Below are positions 24,942 through 33,167 of a stretch of DNA of 64,000 bases, piece after piece. The notes below the pieces were generated by a model. That model worked only from the letters and a program-made list of their open reading frames with translations. It ran no database searches and was not told the origin of the DNA. The position numbers were made by a program, and so were the translations under genes. Position 1 is the stretch's first letter. Each line of letters opens with the position of its first letter. The DNA comes from Longicatena caecimuris (lineage in GTDB: Bacteria > Bacillota_I > Bacilli_A > Erysipelotrichales > Erysipelotrichaceae): NCBI RefSeq assembly GCF_004341945.1, contig NZ_SMBP01000003.1, positions 121,841-185,840 on the forward strand. The letters are read 5' to 3'.

Positions 24942-26450
24942 ATGAAATTTACGTTTAACGCATCGCCTAACTTACGTCAGAGTCAGAGTACCAAACAGAT
25001 CATGTTAGAGTTGATGCTGGGACTGCTGGTTGTCTTCGGCTTTTCCCTAGTTTATTATAACAGTGTTTATGGTATGGAATATGCTTTACAGGCAGTGAAA
25101 CTAATGGTTGTTTCCTTAGTGGTAGCCTTAGTAACAGAGATTGCCTTTGCATTCTTTACCAAGAAAGATGCTAAGTTTGATTTTGCTTATATCAAGCAAT
25201 TCTTAGGTTCTTCTTTTGGATGGATCACCGCGATCATTTTGACATTGATGTGTCCGATCAGTATTCGTCCATATGCCTTAGGAGTTTCGACATTTATTGC
25301 CATTTTCTTTGGCAAGCTGTTATTCGGCGGCTTCGGTAACAATATTTTTAATCCGGCAGCTTTTGGTAGAGCTATCGTGTTTGCGACTTTCATGGGAGCG
25401 ACCACGGATGTTGTAACAGGTGCAACACCAACGACATTAATTGCGACCAATTATAACTGGCTTGTTGTTAATCCTGAGATGATTCAGGAAATGATGAGTG
25501 AAGTCGGTGGCTTAGGTAAATTATTTACCGGTTGGTATCCTGGGGCCATCGGTGAAACAAGTGCATTGGTTATTTTATTAGTTGGTGTCATTTTGGCAAT
25601 TCGTAAAGTGATCGACTGGCGTGTACCTGTGGTATATCTGGGAAGTATCTTCCTCTTGACTGCTTGCGTCGCATTGTTGCGTGGGGTAGGTAGTTATGAA
25701 GGATTGCCTGGTTTCATTTGGTATCCGTTAGTACATGTGTTAACTGGTGGTGTCGTCTTTGGGGCTATCTTCATGTTGACGGATCCGGTTACTTCACCAA
25801 CCAGTGCGCAGGGACGTTGTATCTTTGCGTTAGGTGCTGCAATCTTTACGGTATTAATTCGTATTAAGGCGAATTTACCAGAAGGATGTTTATATTCTAT
25901 CTTATTAATGAACATGTTAACACCAATGATCGAAAAGAGTCTGGAAGGCAAGCAATTGGCTTTACGTAAAAAGGCATGGATCATCAGCGGTGTTGTTGGC
26001 GTGGTTGGTTTAGGAAGCGTCTTATTAGCTGGAAATGTCATTGAGGCGAAAGAACCGGCACCTAAGGTATTCTTAAAAACTGAAGATAAAGATGTGAATA
26101 AATTTGAAGCTAAGATTACGGCTACCAAAGACAATGGTGATGGCACTGCGACTTATAAGGTGGAAGCACAGGGATATGCGTCTACCGAAGATGCATCAAA
26201 ATTTAATAAATTTGATATTGTGGTAAACACCAAAGATCATACGATCGTATCTGTGACACCTACAGAGGTAGTTGATACGGAATATGTCGGTGATAAGATT
26301 TTAAATGAAGCATTCTTATCACAATTTAAAGAGCAGAAATTAAGTGACAATATAGAAGTAGAAGTTAATGATGCAGTTACAGGAGCTACGTTCTCATCAA
26401 AATCAACTGTCCGTGCAGTTGAAGAAGTGCGTAAGGCTCTGGGCTACTAG
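24942..26450 (+). CDS. rnfD: Rnf complex subunit D fused to a second FMN-binding domain
   Basis: 502 residues, far longer than the usual 310-350. The first ~360 residues are RnfD, with many membrane segments and the flavinylation motif VVTGATPTT near 153-161, plus FGNNIFNPAAFGRA. After the last membrane helix (about 345-365) comes an extracytoplasmic FMN_bind domain (about 370-502) ending in DAVTGATFSSKSTVRAV, an RnfG-like flavinylation site near 481. The protein should therefore carry two covalent FMN groups. It moves electrons within the membrane and is linked to ion pumping. Confidence 0.93.
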   Translation: MKFTFNASPNLRQSQSTKQIMLELMLGLLVVFGFSLVYYNSVYGMEYALQAVKLMVVSLVVALVTEIAFAFFTKKDAKFDFAYIKQFLGSSFGWITAIILTLMCPISIRPYALGVSTFIAIFFGKLLFGGFGNNIFNPAAFGRAIVFATFMGATTDVVTGATPTTLIATNYNWLVVNPEMIQEMMSEVGGLGKLFTGWYPGAIGETSALVILLVGVILAIRKVIDWRVPVVYLGSIFLLTACVALLRGVGSYEGLPGFIWYPLVHVLTGGVVFGAIFMLTDPVTSPTSAQGRCIFALGAAIFTVLIRIKANLPEGCLYSILLMNMLTPMIEKSLEGKQLALRKKAWIISGVVGVVGLGSVLLAGNVIEAKEPAPKVFLKTEDKDVNKFEAKITATKDNGDGTATYKVEAQGYASTEDASKFNKFDIVVNTKDHTIVSVTPTEVVDTEYVGDKILNEAFLSQFKEQKLSDNIEVEVNDAVTGATFSSKSTVRAVEEVRKALGY

Positions 26451-26461
26451 GAGGTAATCGT

Positions 26462-26980
26462 ATGAAGAAAATTTTACATCTTACGGTATTCCTAGCTCTG
26501 ATTGCTGCATTAGCCGGAGGAGCTTTAGGATTTGCCAACTCTATGACAGCTCCAGTCATCGCGGAAAATGAACTGAAAGCAGAACGCGATACCTTAAAGG
26601 TTATCTATGATGATGTTCCTGACAGTGCGTTCGTTGTTGAAAAAGAAAATGTTTCTAAGACGATTCAGAAAGTCTTTAAAGTAGAAGGAAAAGGATATAT
26701 CTTCAAAATGAAGGTTACCGGTTATAAAGATGGTACTTCCTTCCTTGTCGCGTTAGATAAGGATGGTAAGGTTGTTGATTATGTGGCTATATCAAACGGC
26801 GATACCCAGGGACTGGGAAGCAAGGTTACAGAAAAACCATTCCGTGAAAAACTGCAGGGTGCTGATGCTCTTGGCAGCGAAATTGATGAAGATACCATTA
26901 CCGGTGCAACCGTTTCAAGTAAACCGGTCATTGAAGGTATTAAGGAAGCAGCCAAATATCAGGCTGACCATTTGAAATAG
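26462..26980 (+). CDS. rnfG: Rnf complex subunit G
   Basis: 172 residues: one N-terminal membrane anchor (about 4-25) and an FMN_bind domain outside the membrane. The flavinylation motif DTITGATVSSKPVIEGI is near 142-158, with GLGSKVTEKPF before it, as in RnfG and NqrC. ApbE would link FMN to the Thr. It follows rnfD closely, behind a good ribosome site. Confidence 0.95.
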   Translation: MKKILHLTVFLALIAALAGGALGFANSMTAPVIAENELKAERDTLKVIYDDVPDSAFVVEKENVSKTIQKVFKVEGKGYIFKMKVTGYKDGTSFLVALDKDGKVVDYVAISNGDTQGLGSKVTEKPFREKLQGADALGSEIDEDTITGATVSSKPVIEGIKEAAKYQADHLK

Positions 26981-26994
26981 GAGGTGGATGAAGA

Positions 26995-27654
26995 ATGAAT
27001 CGTAAAGAAAATTTTACAGCAGGTTTCATCCGTGAAAATCCTGTTTTCTCATTGTATTTAGGTTTATGCTCTACATTAGCTATTACGACAACGTTGAACA
27101 ATGCCATTGGTATGGGAGTAGCTGTTATTGCCGTATTGATCATGTCCAATGTCATTATTTCCTTGATTCGTAACATTACACCATCAGAAATTCGTATCCC
27201 AGTGTATATCGTTATCATCGCGACTTTAGTTAAAGTTATTCAGATGCTGATTAAAGCATATGCACCAAGTCTGGATACCGCACTTGGAGTATTTATTCCA
27301 CTGATCGTTGTAAACTGTATTATCTTAGGTCGTGCTGAGGCATTTGCCAGCAAGAATAAGGTATTAGATTCTGCGTTAGATGGTTTAGGTATGGGACTTG
27401 GCTATACGGTTTCTATCATCATCATGTCTGCCATTCGTCAGATTTTAGCTACAGGTGTGATTTCTTTTGATAACCCATTTAATGCGGCGCAGAATATCTT
27501 CACTCTGCGTATCATCCCAGATGATTTTGCCATTTCCATGTTCTCTCAGCCATTTGGGGCTTTCTGTACATTTGCCTGCTTGGCGGCTGGATTGGCAGCT
27601 TATAAGGCACATAAAGAGAACAAAGCTAAAAAACTGGAAAAGGAGGCGAAATAA
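26995..27654 (+). CDS. rnfE: Rnf complex subunit E
   Basis: 219 residues, an integral membrane protein with about six helices. It contains the ENPVFSLYLGLCSTLA start and the FIPLIVVNCIILGRAEAFAS segment shared by RnfE and NqrD. RnfE and RnfA together form the core that carries a membrane Fe-S centre and the ion path. Ribosome site GAGGTGG lies before ATG 26995. Confidence 0.95.
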   Translation: MNRKENFTAGFIRENPVFSLYLGLCSTLAITTTLNNAIGMGVAVIAVLIMSNVIISLIRNITPSEIRIPVYIVIIATLVKVIQMLIKAYAPSLDTALGVFIPLIVVNCIILGRAEAFASKNKVLDSALDGLGMGLGYTVSIIIMSAIRQILATGVISFDNPFNAAQNIFTLRIIPDDFAISMFSQPFGAFCTFACLAAGLAAYKAHKENKAKKLEKEAK

Positions 27655-27657
27655 TTT

Positions 27658-28239
27658 ATGGATTGGAGTAATTTATTCGTCATGTTCGTAACGTTTGTTT
27701 TGATTAACAACGTTGTGCTGAATCAGTTTTTAGGTATGTGCCCATTCATGGGGGTATCCAAAAAAAGCAGTTCAGCTATTGGTATGGGGGCTGCCGTTAC
27801 TTTCGTTATCGTCGCGGCTTCCTTGGTTACGTATGCGTTATATTACGGCGTATTAGATAAATGTGGTTTACAGTATATGGATTTGATTACCTTCATTCTG
27901 GTTATCGCAGCTTTAGTACAGTTGGTTGAAATGATCATTAAGAAGACGAGTCCTTCCTTATACAAGGCATTAGGTGTCTATCTGCCTTTGATTACGACAA
28001 ACTGTGTCGTATTGAATGTTACCTTAAATAATATTACCAATGGATATAACTTCGCTGAAATGCTGACGTATTCCATTGCCATTCCTTTAGGCTTTACATT
28101 GGTATTGTATATTTTCTCTACCATTCGTGAACGTCTGGATGCCTGTGATACACCGCTTTCCTGGAAAGGTAACCCAATTGCCCTGATTGTAGCTGCCATT
28201 ATGGCTTTGGCTTTCAGTGGCTTGATGGGTCTGGTATAG
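27658..28239 (+). CDS. rnfA: Rnf complex subunit A
   Basis: 193 residues, about six membrane helices, homologous to RnfE and NqrE. Conserved segments are NNVVLNQFLGMCPFMG at the start, GVYLPLITTNCVVLNVTL, and the NCVV Cys expected to hold the shared membrane iron centre with RnfE. It starts three bases after the rnfE stop. Confidence 0.95.
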   Translation: MDWSNLFVMFVTFVLINNVVLNQFLGMCPFMGVSKKSSSAIGMGAAVTFVIVAASLVTYALYYGVLDKCGLQYMDLITFILVIAALVQLVEMIIKKTSPSLYKALGVYLPLITTNCVVLNVTLNNITNGYNFAEMLTYSIAIPLGFTLVLYIFSTIRERLDACDTPLSWKGNPIALIVAAIMALAFSGLMGLV

Positions 28240-28242
28240 CAT

Positions 28243-28407
28243 ATGGCGAGCGCAGTTATTTACTTAGCTATTTTAGGAGGTATTTATGCATTAGTTTTCT
28301 ATTTGAATCATAAAACACCGCTTCCTAAAGGCTGTGAAAACTTAAAAGCAGAGTGTGAAGGCTGCCATGATGTAGCCTGCTGCAACAACCCTGCGCATGA
28401 TAAATAG
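28243..28407 (+). CDS. 54-residue membrane-anchored Cys-rich protein between rnfA and rnfB
   Basis: ATG 28243 begins three bases after the rnfA stop and the gene ends 15 bases before rnfB, so it is part of the operon. One N-terminal helix (about 3-22, VIYLAILGGIYALVFYLNH) is followed by a short tail with five Cys: GCENLKAECEGCHDVACCN. The tail may hold iron. In layout it recalls NqrM, the small one-helix Cys protein needed to mature the Na+-pumping NADH:quinone reductase. I infer a role in Rnf assembly or iron delivery; I cannot place it in a named family. Confidence 0.72.
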   Translation: MASAVIYLAILGGIYALVFYLNHKTPLPKGCENLKAECEGCHDVACCNNPAHDK

Positions 28408-28422
28408 GAAAGGGGAATAACC

Positions 28423-28731
28423 ATGTTAACAGCTGTTTTAATGATGTTGGTACTTGGTGCAATTCTTGGTTTGGGACTTGGAATCGCAGATAGATTTTTG
28501 AGTGTTGAAGTAGATGAGCGCGTAGAAAAGGTCAGCAGCATGTTGCCTAACTACAACTGTGGAAGTTGCGGTTATGCTGGATGTAGTGGTCTTGCCGAGG
28601 CTTTGGTAAATGGTGAAATTACTGTGGTTGGTACATGTAAACCATGTAAAGCTGATCAGAAGGCAGCCATTGCAGAATACTTAAACACAACACCAGGACC
28701 TGACGGCAATTGTGTCAAGGTGAAACCATAA
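28423..28731 (+). CDS. rnfB: Short Rnf subunit B without the ferredoxin domain
   Basis: 102 residues, whereas clostridial RnfB is usually over 250. It has the N-terminal membrane helix (about 4-22), then the [4Fe-4S] domain with NCGSCGYAGCSGLAEAL and a fourth Cys in GTCKPC. It ends at PGPDGNCVKV, where normal RnfB continues into ferredoxin-like clusters. A terminator follows within 12 bases, so no downstream ferredoxin part exists here. Electrons from soluble ferredoxin must therefore enter by another path or through this single cluster. Confidence 0.92.
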   Translation: MLTAVLMMLVLGAILGLGLGIADRFLSVEVDERVEKVSSMLPNYNCGSCGYAGCSGLAEALVNGEITVVGTCKPCKADQKAAIAEYLNTTPGPDGNCVKVKP

Positions 28732-28742
28732 AGGTAACAATG

Positions 28743-28778
28743 AGATAATCTATCTTAACAGATAGGTTATCTTTTTTA
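28743..28778 (+). terminator. Terminator of the rnf operon
   Basis: Twelve-base-pair stem AGATAATCTATC/GATAGGTTATCT (one G-T pair), six-base loop, T-run. Confidence 0.92.
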
Positions 28779-28900
28779 GACAGCAATGGTGCATGATAGT
28801 ATTTAAAACATGTGGTTTTATGAGGCTGTTATAAAGATTAAAAAGAGCTTTCCCTTCTTTATGACTTTTGATAAAATGAGAGAAAGAAAGGTGATGCAGA

Positions 28901-29476
28901 TTGGATAAGGAAACCATTCATCGTTGTACGTGGGCAGAAAATGCAGAAGCTATCTATCAAAACTATCATGATAACGAATGGGGCGTTCCCGTTTATGAGG
29001 ATCAAAAATTATTTGAAATGCTGATATTGGAAGGGTTTCAGGCAGGATTATCGTGGCTTACGATTCTAAAAAAACGCGAACATTTTAGAAAAGCTTTTAA
29101 TTATTTTGATGTAGCTTGCATAGCTGCTTATGATGAAGATAAAATAACAGAATTGATGCAGAATAAAGGCATTGTGAGAAATCGTCGCAAGATTTGTGCA
29201 GCAATTCAAAATGCTAAGGTGTTTTTAGCGATACAGAAAGAATATGGTACGTTTTCAGAGTATTTATGGGGATTTACCAATCATCAGGTACAATACTTGC
29301 AAGATAAAGAAATGCCGGTCACAACTCCTTTATCTGATAGCATTTCTAAGGATTTGAAGAAGCGTGGGATGAAGTTTGTCGGCAGCACGATCATCTATTC
29401 GTATTTGCAGGCTGTCGGTGTTGTTCATGATCATCACAAAGGATGTTTCTTACATGTGGATGATAGCAATAACTAA
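28901..29476 (+). CDS. tag: DNA-3-methyladenine glycosylase I
   Basis: 191 residues. Tag features: HRCTWAENA at the start (zinc Cys), NYHDNEWGVPV, the FEMLILEGFQAGLSW helix, and the zinc His/Cys cluster VHDHHKGC at the C-terminus. It removes 3-methyladenine from alkylated DNA in base excision repair. The start is TTG 28901, supported by AAGGTG seven bases upstream and by family alignment; no ATG fits. Confidence 0.94.
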   Translation: MDKETIHRCTWAENAEAIYQNYHDNEWGVPVYEDQKLFEMLILEGFQAGLSWLTILKKREHFRKAFNYFDVACIAAYDEDKITELMQNKGIVRNRRKICAAIQNAKVFLAIQKEYGTFSEYLWGFTNHQVQYLQDKEMPVTTPLSDSISKDLKKRGMKFVGSTIIYSYLQAVGVVHDHHKGCFLHVDDSNN

Positions 29477-29479
29477 AAA

Positions 29480-29541
29480 AGATGTTCTTTGATTTGCCCC
29501 TTGTCAAGTAGACAGGGATAGATCATTCCATAAGAACATCT
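29480..29541. terminator. Bidirectional terminator with nested stems
   Basis: Outer stem AGATGTTCTT/AAGAACATCT encloses an inner CCCTTGTC/GACAGGG hairpin. An A-run lies on the left and TCTTTT on the right, between the convergent tag and ECF genes. Confidence 0.82.
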
Positions 29542-29548
29542 CTTTTAG

Positions 29549-30049
29549 TTAGGTATTTATCTGATAGGATTTTAATAGTGGTAAGGTAACCATAACGATG
29601 ACAATGCCAACGATAGCCTGTATGATATTGCTAGGCACACCGGTGAGTGATAATTGCCAACTATCATTTATAAAAGCATCTGCCATAAAATAGCCTATGA
29701 CCATCCATACGCCGGCCAATGCATATATACCATAGCGTAAGAGTGGTTTTGTGACCTTGTGAAGCAACAGGGATACCAGTACAGCCTCTATTCCTTTGAT
29801 AAAAAGTGTGGGAATGAAATAAATACCATAACCTCCGGCAATATCCGCCAAACCACTTCCAATACCACCTATAAGAAAGGCATAAAAAGGATTTAATAAG
29901 GATGAAAATAATAAGATAAAACCATCTCCAAGATTGAAATATCCCTGAATACCATTCGGAACTTTTATCAAATAGGTAGCCAGAAAGACCAAAGCGATGC
30001 CTAATGCCGCCAATACCAGTTCTTTTACTTTCTTATTATCCATGATCAT
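29549..30049 (-). CDS. ECF transporter substrate-binding (S) component, copy 2
   Basis: About 166 residues, five or six membrane helices. It carries the S-component signature PNGIQGYFNLGDGFILLFSS and the IPTLFIKGIEA helix, of the ECF_trnsprt/DUF1393 type. The start is either ATG 30049, overlapping the upstream stop (TAATG), or ATG 30043. It is a tandem paralogue of the next gene upstream; both need a shared ECF energising module encoded elsewhere. Position next to a MocR regulator hints at a vitamin B6 compound as substrate. Confidence 0.85.
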   Translation of the reverse strand: MIMDNKKVKELVLAALGIALVFLATYLIKVPNGIQGYFNLGDGFILLFSSLLNPFYAFLIGGIGSGLADIAGGYGIYFIPTLFIKGIEAVLVSLLLHKVTKPLLRYGIYALAGVWMVIGYFMADAFINDSWQLSLTGVPSNIIQAIVGIVIVMVTLPLLKSYQINT

Positions 30050-30564
30050 TACGCTTTCTTTAATTTCCGTTGGCGATAGAATTGGCGCTGTATCAGTGGT
30101 AAGGCAACGATGGCAATCACGTAACCGACACCACTCTGTAAAATATTTTCGGCTATGCCACTCAAAGCGATAATCATACTTCCTTTTAAATACCATTTTG
30201 CGAAAAAATAACCAATAACCATGATCATACATCCAAGGAAATAAGCAATCCATTTTATTTTGTTACCATACTTTTGGAACAAGTAAGCAACCATACAGCC
30301 TTCCAATCCTTTGATTAATAAAGTAGGAATGAAATAATATGCATACCCACCTGCAACATCTGCTAAAGCACTGCCTAATCCACCGATCAAAAAGCCGCCA
30401 AGCGGTGAGACAATACTAGAAAATAACAAGATGAATCCATCACCTAAATTAAAATAACCATCAATCCCATTAGGTATCTTAATAAACATCGTGGAAACAA
30501 AGACGATGGCCATACCTAATGCATATAATACAATTTGCTGCGTTGTTAATGTTTTTTTGTTCAT
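30049..30564 (-). CDS. ECF transporter substrate-binding (S) component, copy 1
   Basis: 171 residues with the same signatures as its downstream twin: PNGIDGYFNLGDGFILLFSS, GGLGSALADVAGGYAYYFIP and TLLIKGLEG. The two differ most in their last two helices. It is transcribed away from the MocR gene across a 110-base intergenic region. It binds a vitamin-like substrate outside the membrane and works with EcfA/A'/T; none of those genes is in the window. Confidence 0.87.
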   Translation of the reverse strand: MNKKTLTTQQIVLYALGMAIVFVSTMFIKIPNGIDGYFNLGDGFILLFSSIVSPLGGFLIGGLGSALADVAGGYAYYFIPTLLIKGLEGCMVAYLFQKYGNKIKWIAYFLGCMIMVIGYFFAKWYLKGSMIIALSGIAENILQSGVGYVIAIVALPLIQRQFYRQRKLKKA

Positions 30565-30683
30565 ATAATATACCCCTCTTTCTTACTTGTCAGTATTCTA
30601 ACAAAAATCTGTCATGATAAAAATAGACAAAAATACATAAAAAATAAAGGTCAGTTCATGTTATACTAAAATGGGTGATATAT

Positions 30684-32051
30684 ATGGAAATGCAAACAAG
30701 CACATTTGAACGACAAAAAGGAATGGCTTTATATAAACAAATCTATTTGAAATTGCGAAAGGATATTATGCAGGGTTATCTGAAAAAGGGAGATCGTTTG
30801 CCTAGCATACGTAGCTGTGAGCAATTGTTTAAAGTATCGAAAACAAGTGTTGAGCGAGCTTATCAATTATTATTAGATGAAGGCTATATCAGTTCCAGAC
30901 CGCAAGCTGGATATTATGTGGATGTAGATGAAGAACATGTGCGTATGCGATTATCTTTATTACAAAATGTTCAAAGGAATCCCACCTATCGTATACGGTA
31001 TGACTTTCGTAGTCAAAGCATGGATCATGATGCTTTTGATATGACTTTATGGAAAAAATATCTGAAAGAAGTTTTGGAACTGCATCAGGTGATTACGACA
31101 TATGGTGATGCCCAAGGCGAAGTTTCACTGCGCGAAGCTTTACAAAAATATGCATATTCTATGCGAGGTGTCTTATGTGATGTGGATGCTATCTTGATCG
31201 GTGCCAGTTTTCAATCTTTATTATTTTTGTTATGTGGCTTGCTTGATAAACAGATGATCGTCGGTATGGAGAAGAGTGGCTTTTCCCAGGCTGAAGAAGT
31301 ATTTAAAAGCTATGGTTTTCCAATTGTGTATTTATCCTTGGAGGAAGATGGGATCTCCATTGCTGAATTGCGTAAGCATCATGTACAGGTATTGTATATA
31401 AATGCGGGGTCATTGGGAAAAAATCATCAGCCGTTATCTAAAAAGAATAAGGAGGAGCTATTGCGCTGGGCAAAACAGGCAAACGCATTCATCATTGAGG
31501 ATGATCATAATGGAGAATTACGTTACGCAACCAAGGTAACAAGTGCAATGCAAGGTTTTGATATGGGAGAGCGTATATTTTATATCGGCTCGTTTTCACG
31601 TTTGCTTTTGCCATCGTTACGTATCAGTTATCTGGTTATGACACAAGATATCAAACAGCGTTATATTAGCAGAAAAGACAATTATGCGCCGACGTCCAGT
31701 AAAATTGAACAATTGGCATTGGCACGTTATATCACGGATGGTCATTTGGAACGCCATATCAGACGATTAAAAAAAAGGTATGAAAAGAAAAGTCAGCATA
31801 TGTTTGACTTACTGCATACCTATTTACCAGAGGCTAGTTGTATATTAGAAGAAGCTTCCTTACAATATGTGCTACGCTTTCCTTATGAGTTGAACTATGC
31901 AGAAATTCTTGTCGAGGGTGAAAAAAAAGGGATAGCTTTTAATATAAATTCCTGTCAAGAACTTGTGATTTCCTTTGCGGCTATTGCGGAAAAAGATATG
32001 GATGAGGGGATCTATCGATTGCGTCAGCTTTTGCATGAGAATGCGATATAG
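30684..32051 (+). CDS. MocR-family regulator (GntR DNA-binding domain plus aminotransferase-like domain), lysine missing
   Basis: About 455 residues. A GntR winged helix (about 15-80, KKGDRLPSIRSCEQLFKVS) is followed by a type I aminotransferase-like domain. In MocR/PdxR proteins PLP binds the Lys of YIGTFSK. Here the motif reads YIGSFSRLLLPSLRISYL, so Lys is Arg. It may still bind PLP or another ligand without a Schiff base. Divergent from two ECF S-component genes, its likely targets. ATG 30684 follows GGGTG; a TATACT lies at 30663-30668, so the leader would be only about ten bases. Confidence 0.9.
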   Translation: MEMQTSTFERQKGMALYKQIYLKLRKDIMQGYLKKGDRLPSIRSCEQLFKVSKTSVERAYQLLLDEGYISSRPQAGYYVDVDEEHVRMRLSLLQNVQRNPTYRIRYDFRSQSMDHDAFDMTLWKKYLKEVLELHQVITTYGDAQGEVSLREALQKYAYSMRGVLCDVDAILIGASFQSLLFLLCGLLDKQMIVGMEKSGFSQAEEVFKSYGFPIVYLSLEEDGISIAELRKHHVQVLYINAGSLGKNHQPLSKKNKEELLRWAKQANAFIIEDDHNGELRYATKVTSAMQGFDMGERIFYIGSFSRLLLPSLRISYLVMTQDIKQRYISRKDNYAPTSSKIEQLALARYITDGHLERHIRRLKKRYEKKSQHMFDLLHTYLPEASCILEEASLQYVLRFPYELNYAEILVEGEKKGIAFNINSCQELVISFAAIAEKDMDEGIYRLRQLLHENAI

Positions 32052-32331
32052 ATTTGATTACATGCATATCGTAAAATAGGGGGGGATTGAAGAAGTAAAT
32101 GCCAAATAAACAAGGAAGGTTTACGAAACAGCGGTGGAACTAGATATAATAAATGAATGTGTAACGTTGTAAGATAACGGTATGGATACAATCATAAGTT
32201 TATTATTGACAACTGAATGCATCTATCATAAATTAACTCACGTGTATGCAAATTTATAACAACAAGCGTTCCTTTTTCTATGGAAATAGGTGTATAATAT
32301 AGTGATAAGATAAGGAAAAGGAGGTATTTCT

Positions 32332-33003
32332 ATGCAGGCATTTTTATGGCAACAAGGCGAATTTCTACTACGTATTTTATTAGCCGGTGTATGTGGGGCG
32401 ATGATTGGCTATGAACGCAAAAGCCGTAATAAAGAAGCAGGCATTCGTACACATATGATCGTCGCCATGGGAGCCGCTTTGATTATGATTGTATCGAAGT
32501 ATGGCTTTGGCGATCTGTTAGGAAAAGAAGGCGTTGCTTTAGATCCATCGCGTATCGCGGCACAAATTGTCACCGGGGTAGGCTTTTTAGGTGCCGGGAT
32601 GATTTTTATGCGTAAAAATACCATTTCCGGACTTACGACTGCAGCTGGCATATGGGCAATCAGTGCTATCGGTATGGCGATTGGAAGTGGCTTATATCTA
32701 TTGGGAATCCTAACCGCTTTTGTAATCTTGTTAATTCAAATTACGTTGCATTCCAATCATAAATGGCTGCGTGAGACTTATAAAGATGATGTATGCTTTG
32801 TGATTGAAAAGGATAAAAAGAATATTGAAGACTTGCAGAAGCGTTTGCAACAACTGCATATGGAAATATTGAATGCTAAGGTCGAGGAGAAGGATGATTG
32901 TTATCATGTAGATTTTGTGGTAAATTATCCTAAAAATTATGATGCGGATGTCTTGATGAAGCTGTTTCAGGAAATCAGCTATATCAAAGAACTGGATGTA
33001 TGA
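32332..33003 (+). CDS. MgtC/SapB family membrane protein
   Basis: 223 residues. Four to five membrane helices with the MgtC motifs LAGVCGAMIGYERK, GIRTHMIVAMGAAL, RIAAQIVTGVGFLGAGMI and GLTTAAGIWA, then a cytosolic C-terminal domain (about 150-223) of ACT-like type. Members affect magnesium homeostasis or ATP synthase activity. TATAAT at 32293-32298 and an AAGGAGG site precede it. The 280 bases before it show no other gene. Confidence 0.92.
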   Translation: MQAFLWQQGEFLLRILLAGVCGAMIGYERKSRNKEAGIRTHMIVAMGAALIMIVSKYGFGDLLGKEGVALDPSRIAAQIVTGVGFLGAGMIFMRKNTISGLTTAAGIWAISAIGMAIGSGLYLLGILTAFVILLIQITLHSNHKWLRETYKDDVCFVIEKDKKNIEDLQKRLQQLHMEILNAKVEEKDDCYHVDFVVNYPKNYDADVLMKLFQEISYIKELDV

Positions 33004-33029
33004 TTCCTAGCGTTCATTTGAAATAAATC

Positions 33030-33058
33030 TTGCCATTTTGCAAAGAGTATAGTAAAAT
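33030..33058 (+). promoter_or_regulatory. Promoter before the MATE leader
   Basis: TTGCCA and TAAAAT, 17 bases apart, placed after the mgtC stop. Transcription would begin about 33064, giving a leader of about 100 bases before the MATE gene. Confidence 0.68.
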
Positions 33059-33071
33059 AAGCAAGGTTGTG

Positions 33072-33110
33072 ATGAGAATCATCACATACAAACAAGTTCA
33101 TAGGTTTTAA
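33072..33110 (+). CDS. 12-residue leader peptide upstream of the MATE exporter
   Basis: ATG 33072 follows AAGG at a five-base distance and encodes MRIITYKQVHRF. The stop lies one base before the large hairpin at 33112. The start codon is inside a small hairpin GTGATG/CATCAC (33069-33085). The layout matches leader peptides whose stalled translation controls drug-resistance genes. That it is translated is inference. Confidence 0.5.
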   Translation: MRIITYKQVHRF

Positions 33111-33111
33111 C

Positions 33112-33167
33112 AGCCTCCATTTTTCACTGATTTCATGTAACTAAATCAGTCATATGGAGGCTTTTTT
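33112..33167 (+). promoter_or_regulatory. Attenuator hairpin that contains the MATE ribosome-binding site
   Basis: Outer stem AGCCTCCAT (33112-33120) / ATGGAGGCT (33154-33162), inner stem ACTGATTT/AAATCAGT, then a six-base T-run directly before the start codon. The 3' arm holds the GGAGG that serves ATG 33168. So the hairpin can stop transcription, hide the ribosome site, or both. It could also serve simply as the mgtC terminator, but the separate promoter and leader peptide argue otherwise. Confidence 0.7.

Noticed and set aside
28423..28731. Short rnfB as a frameshifted long gene
   Set aside because: No ferredoxin-like sequence is readable in any frame after the stop, and a terminator begins 12 bases later.
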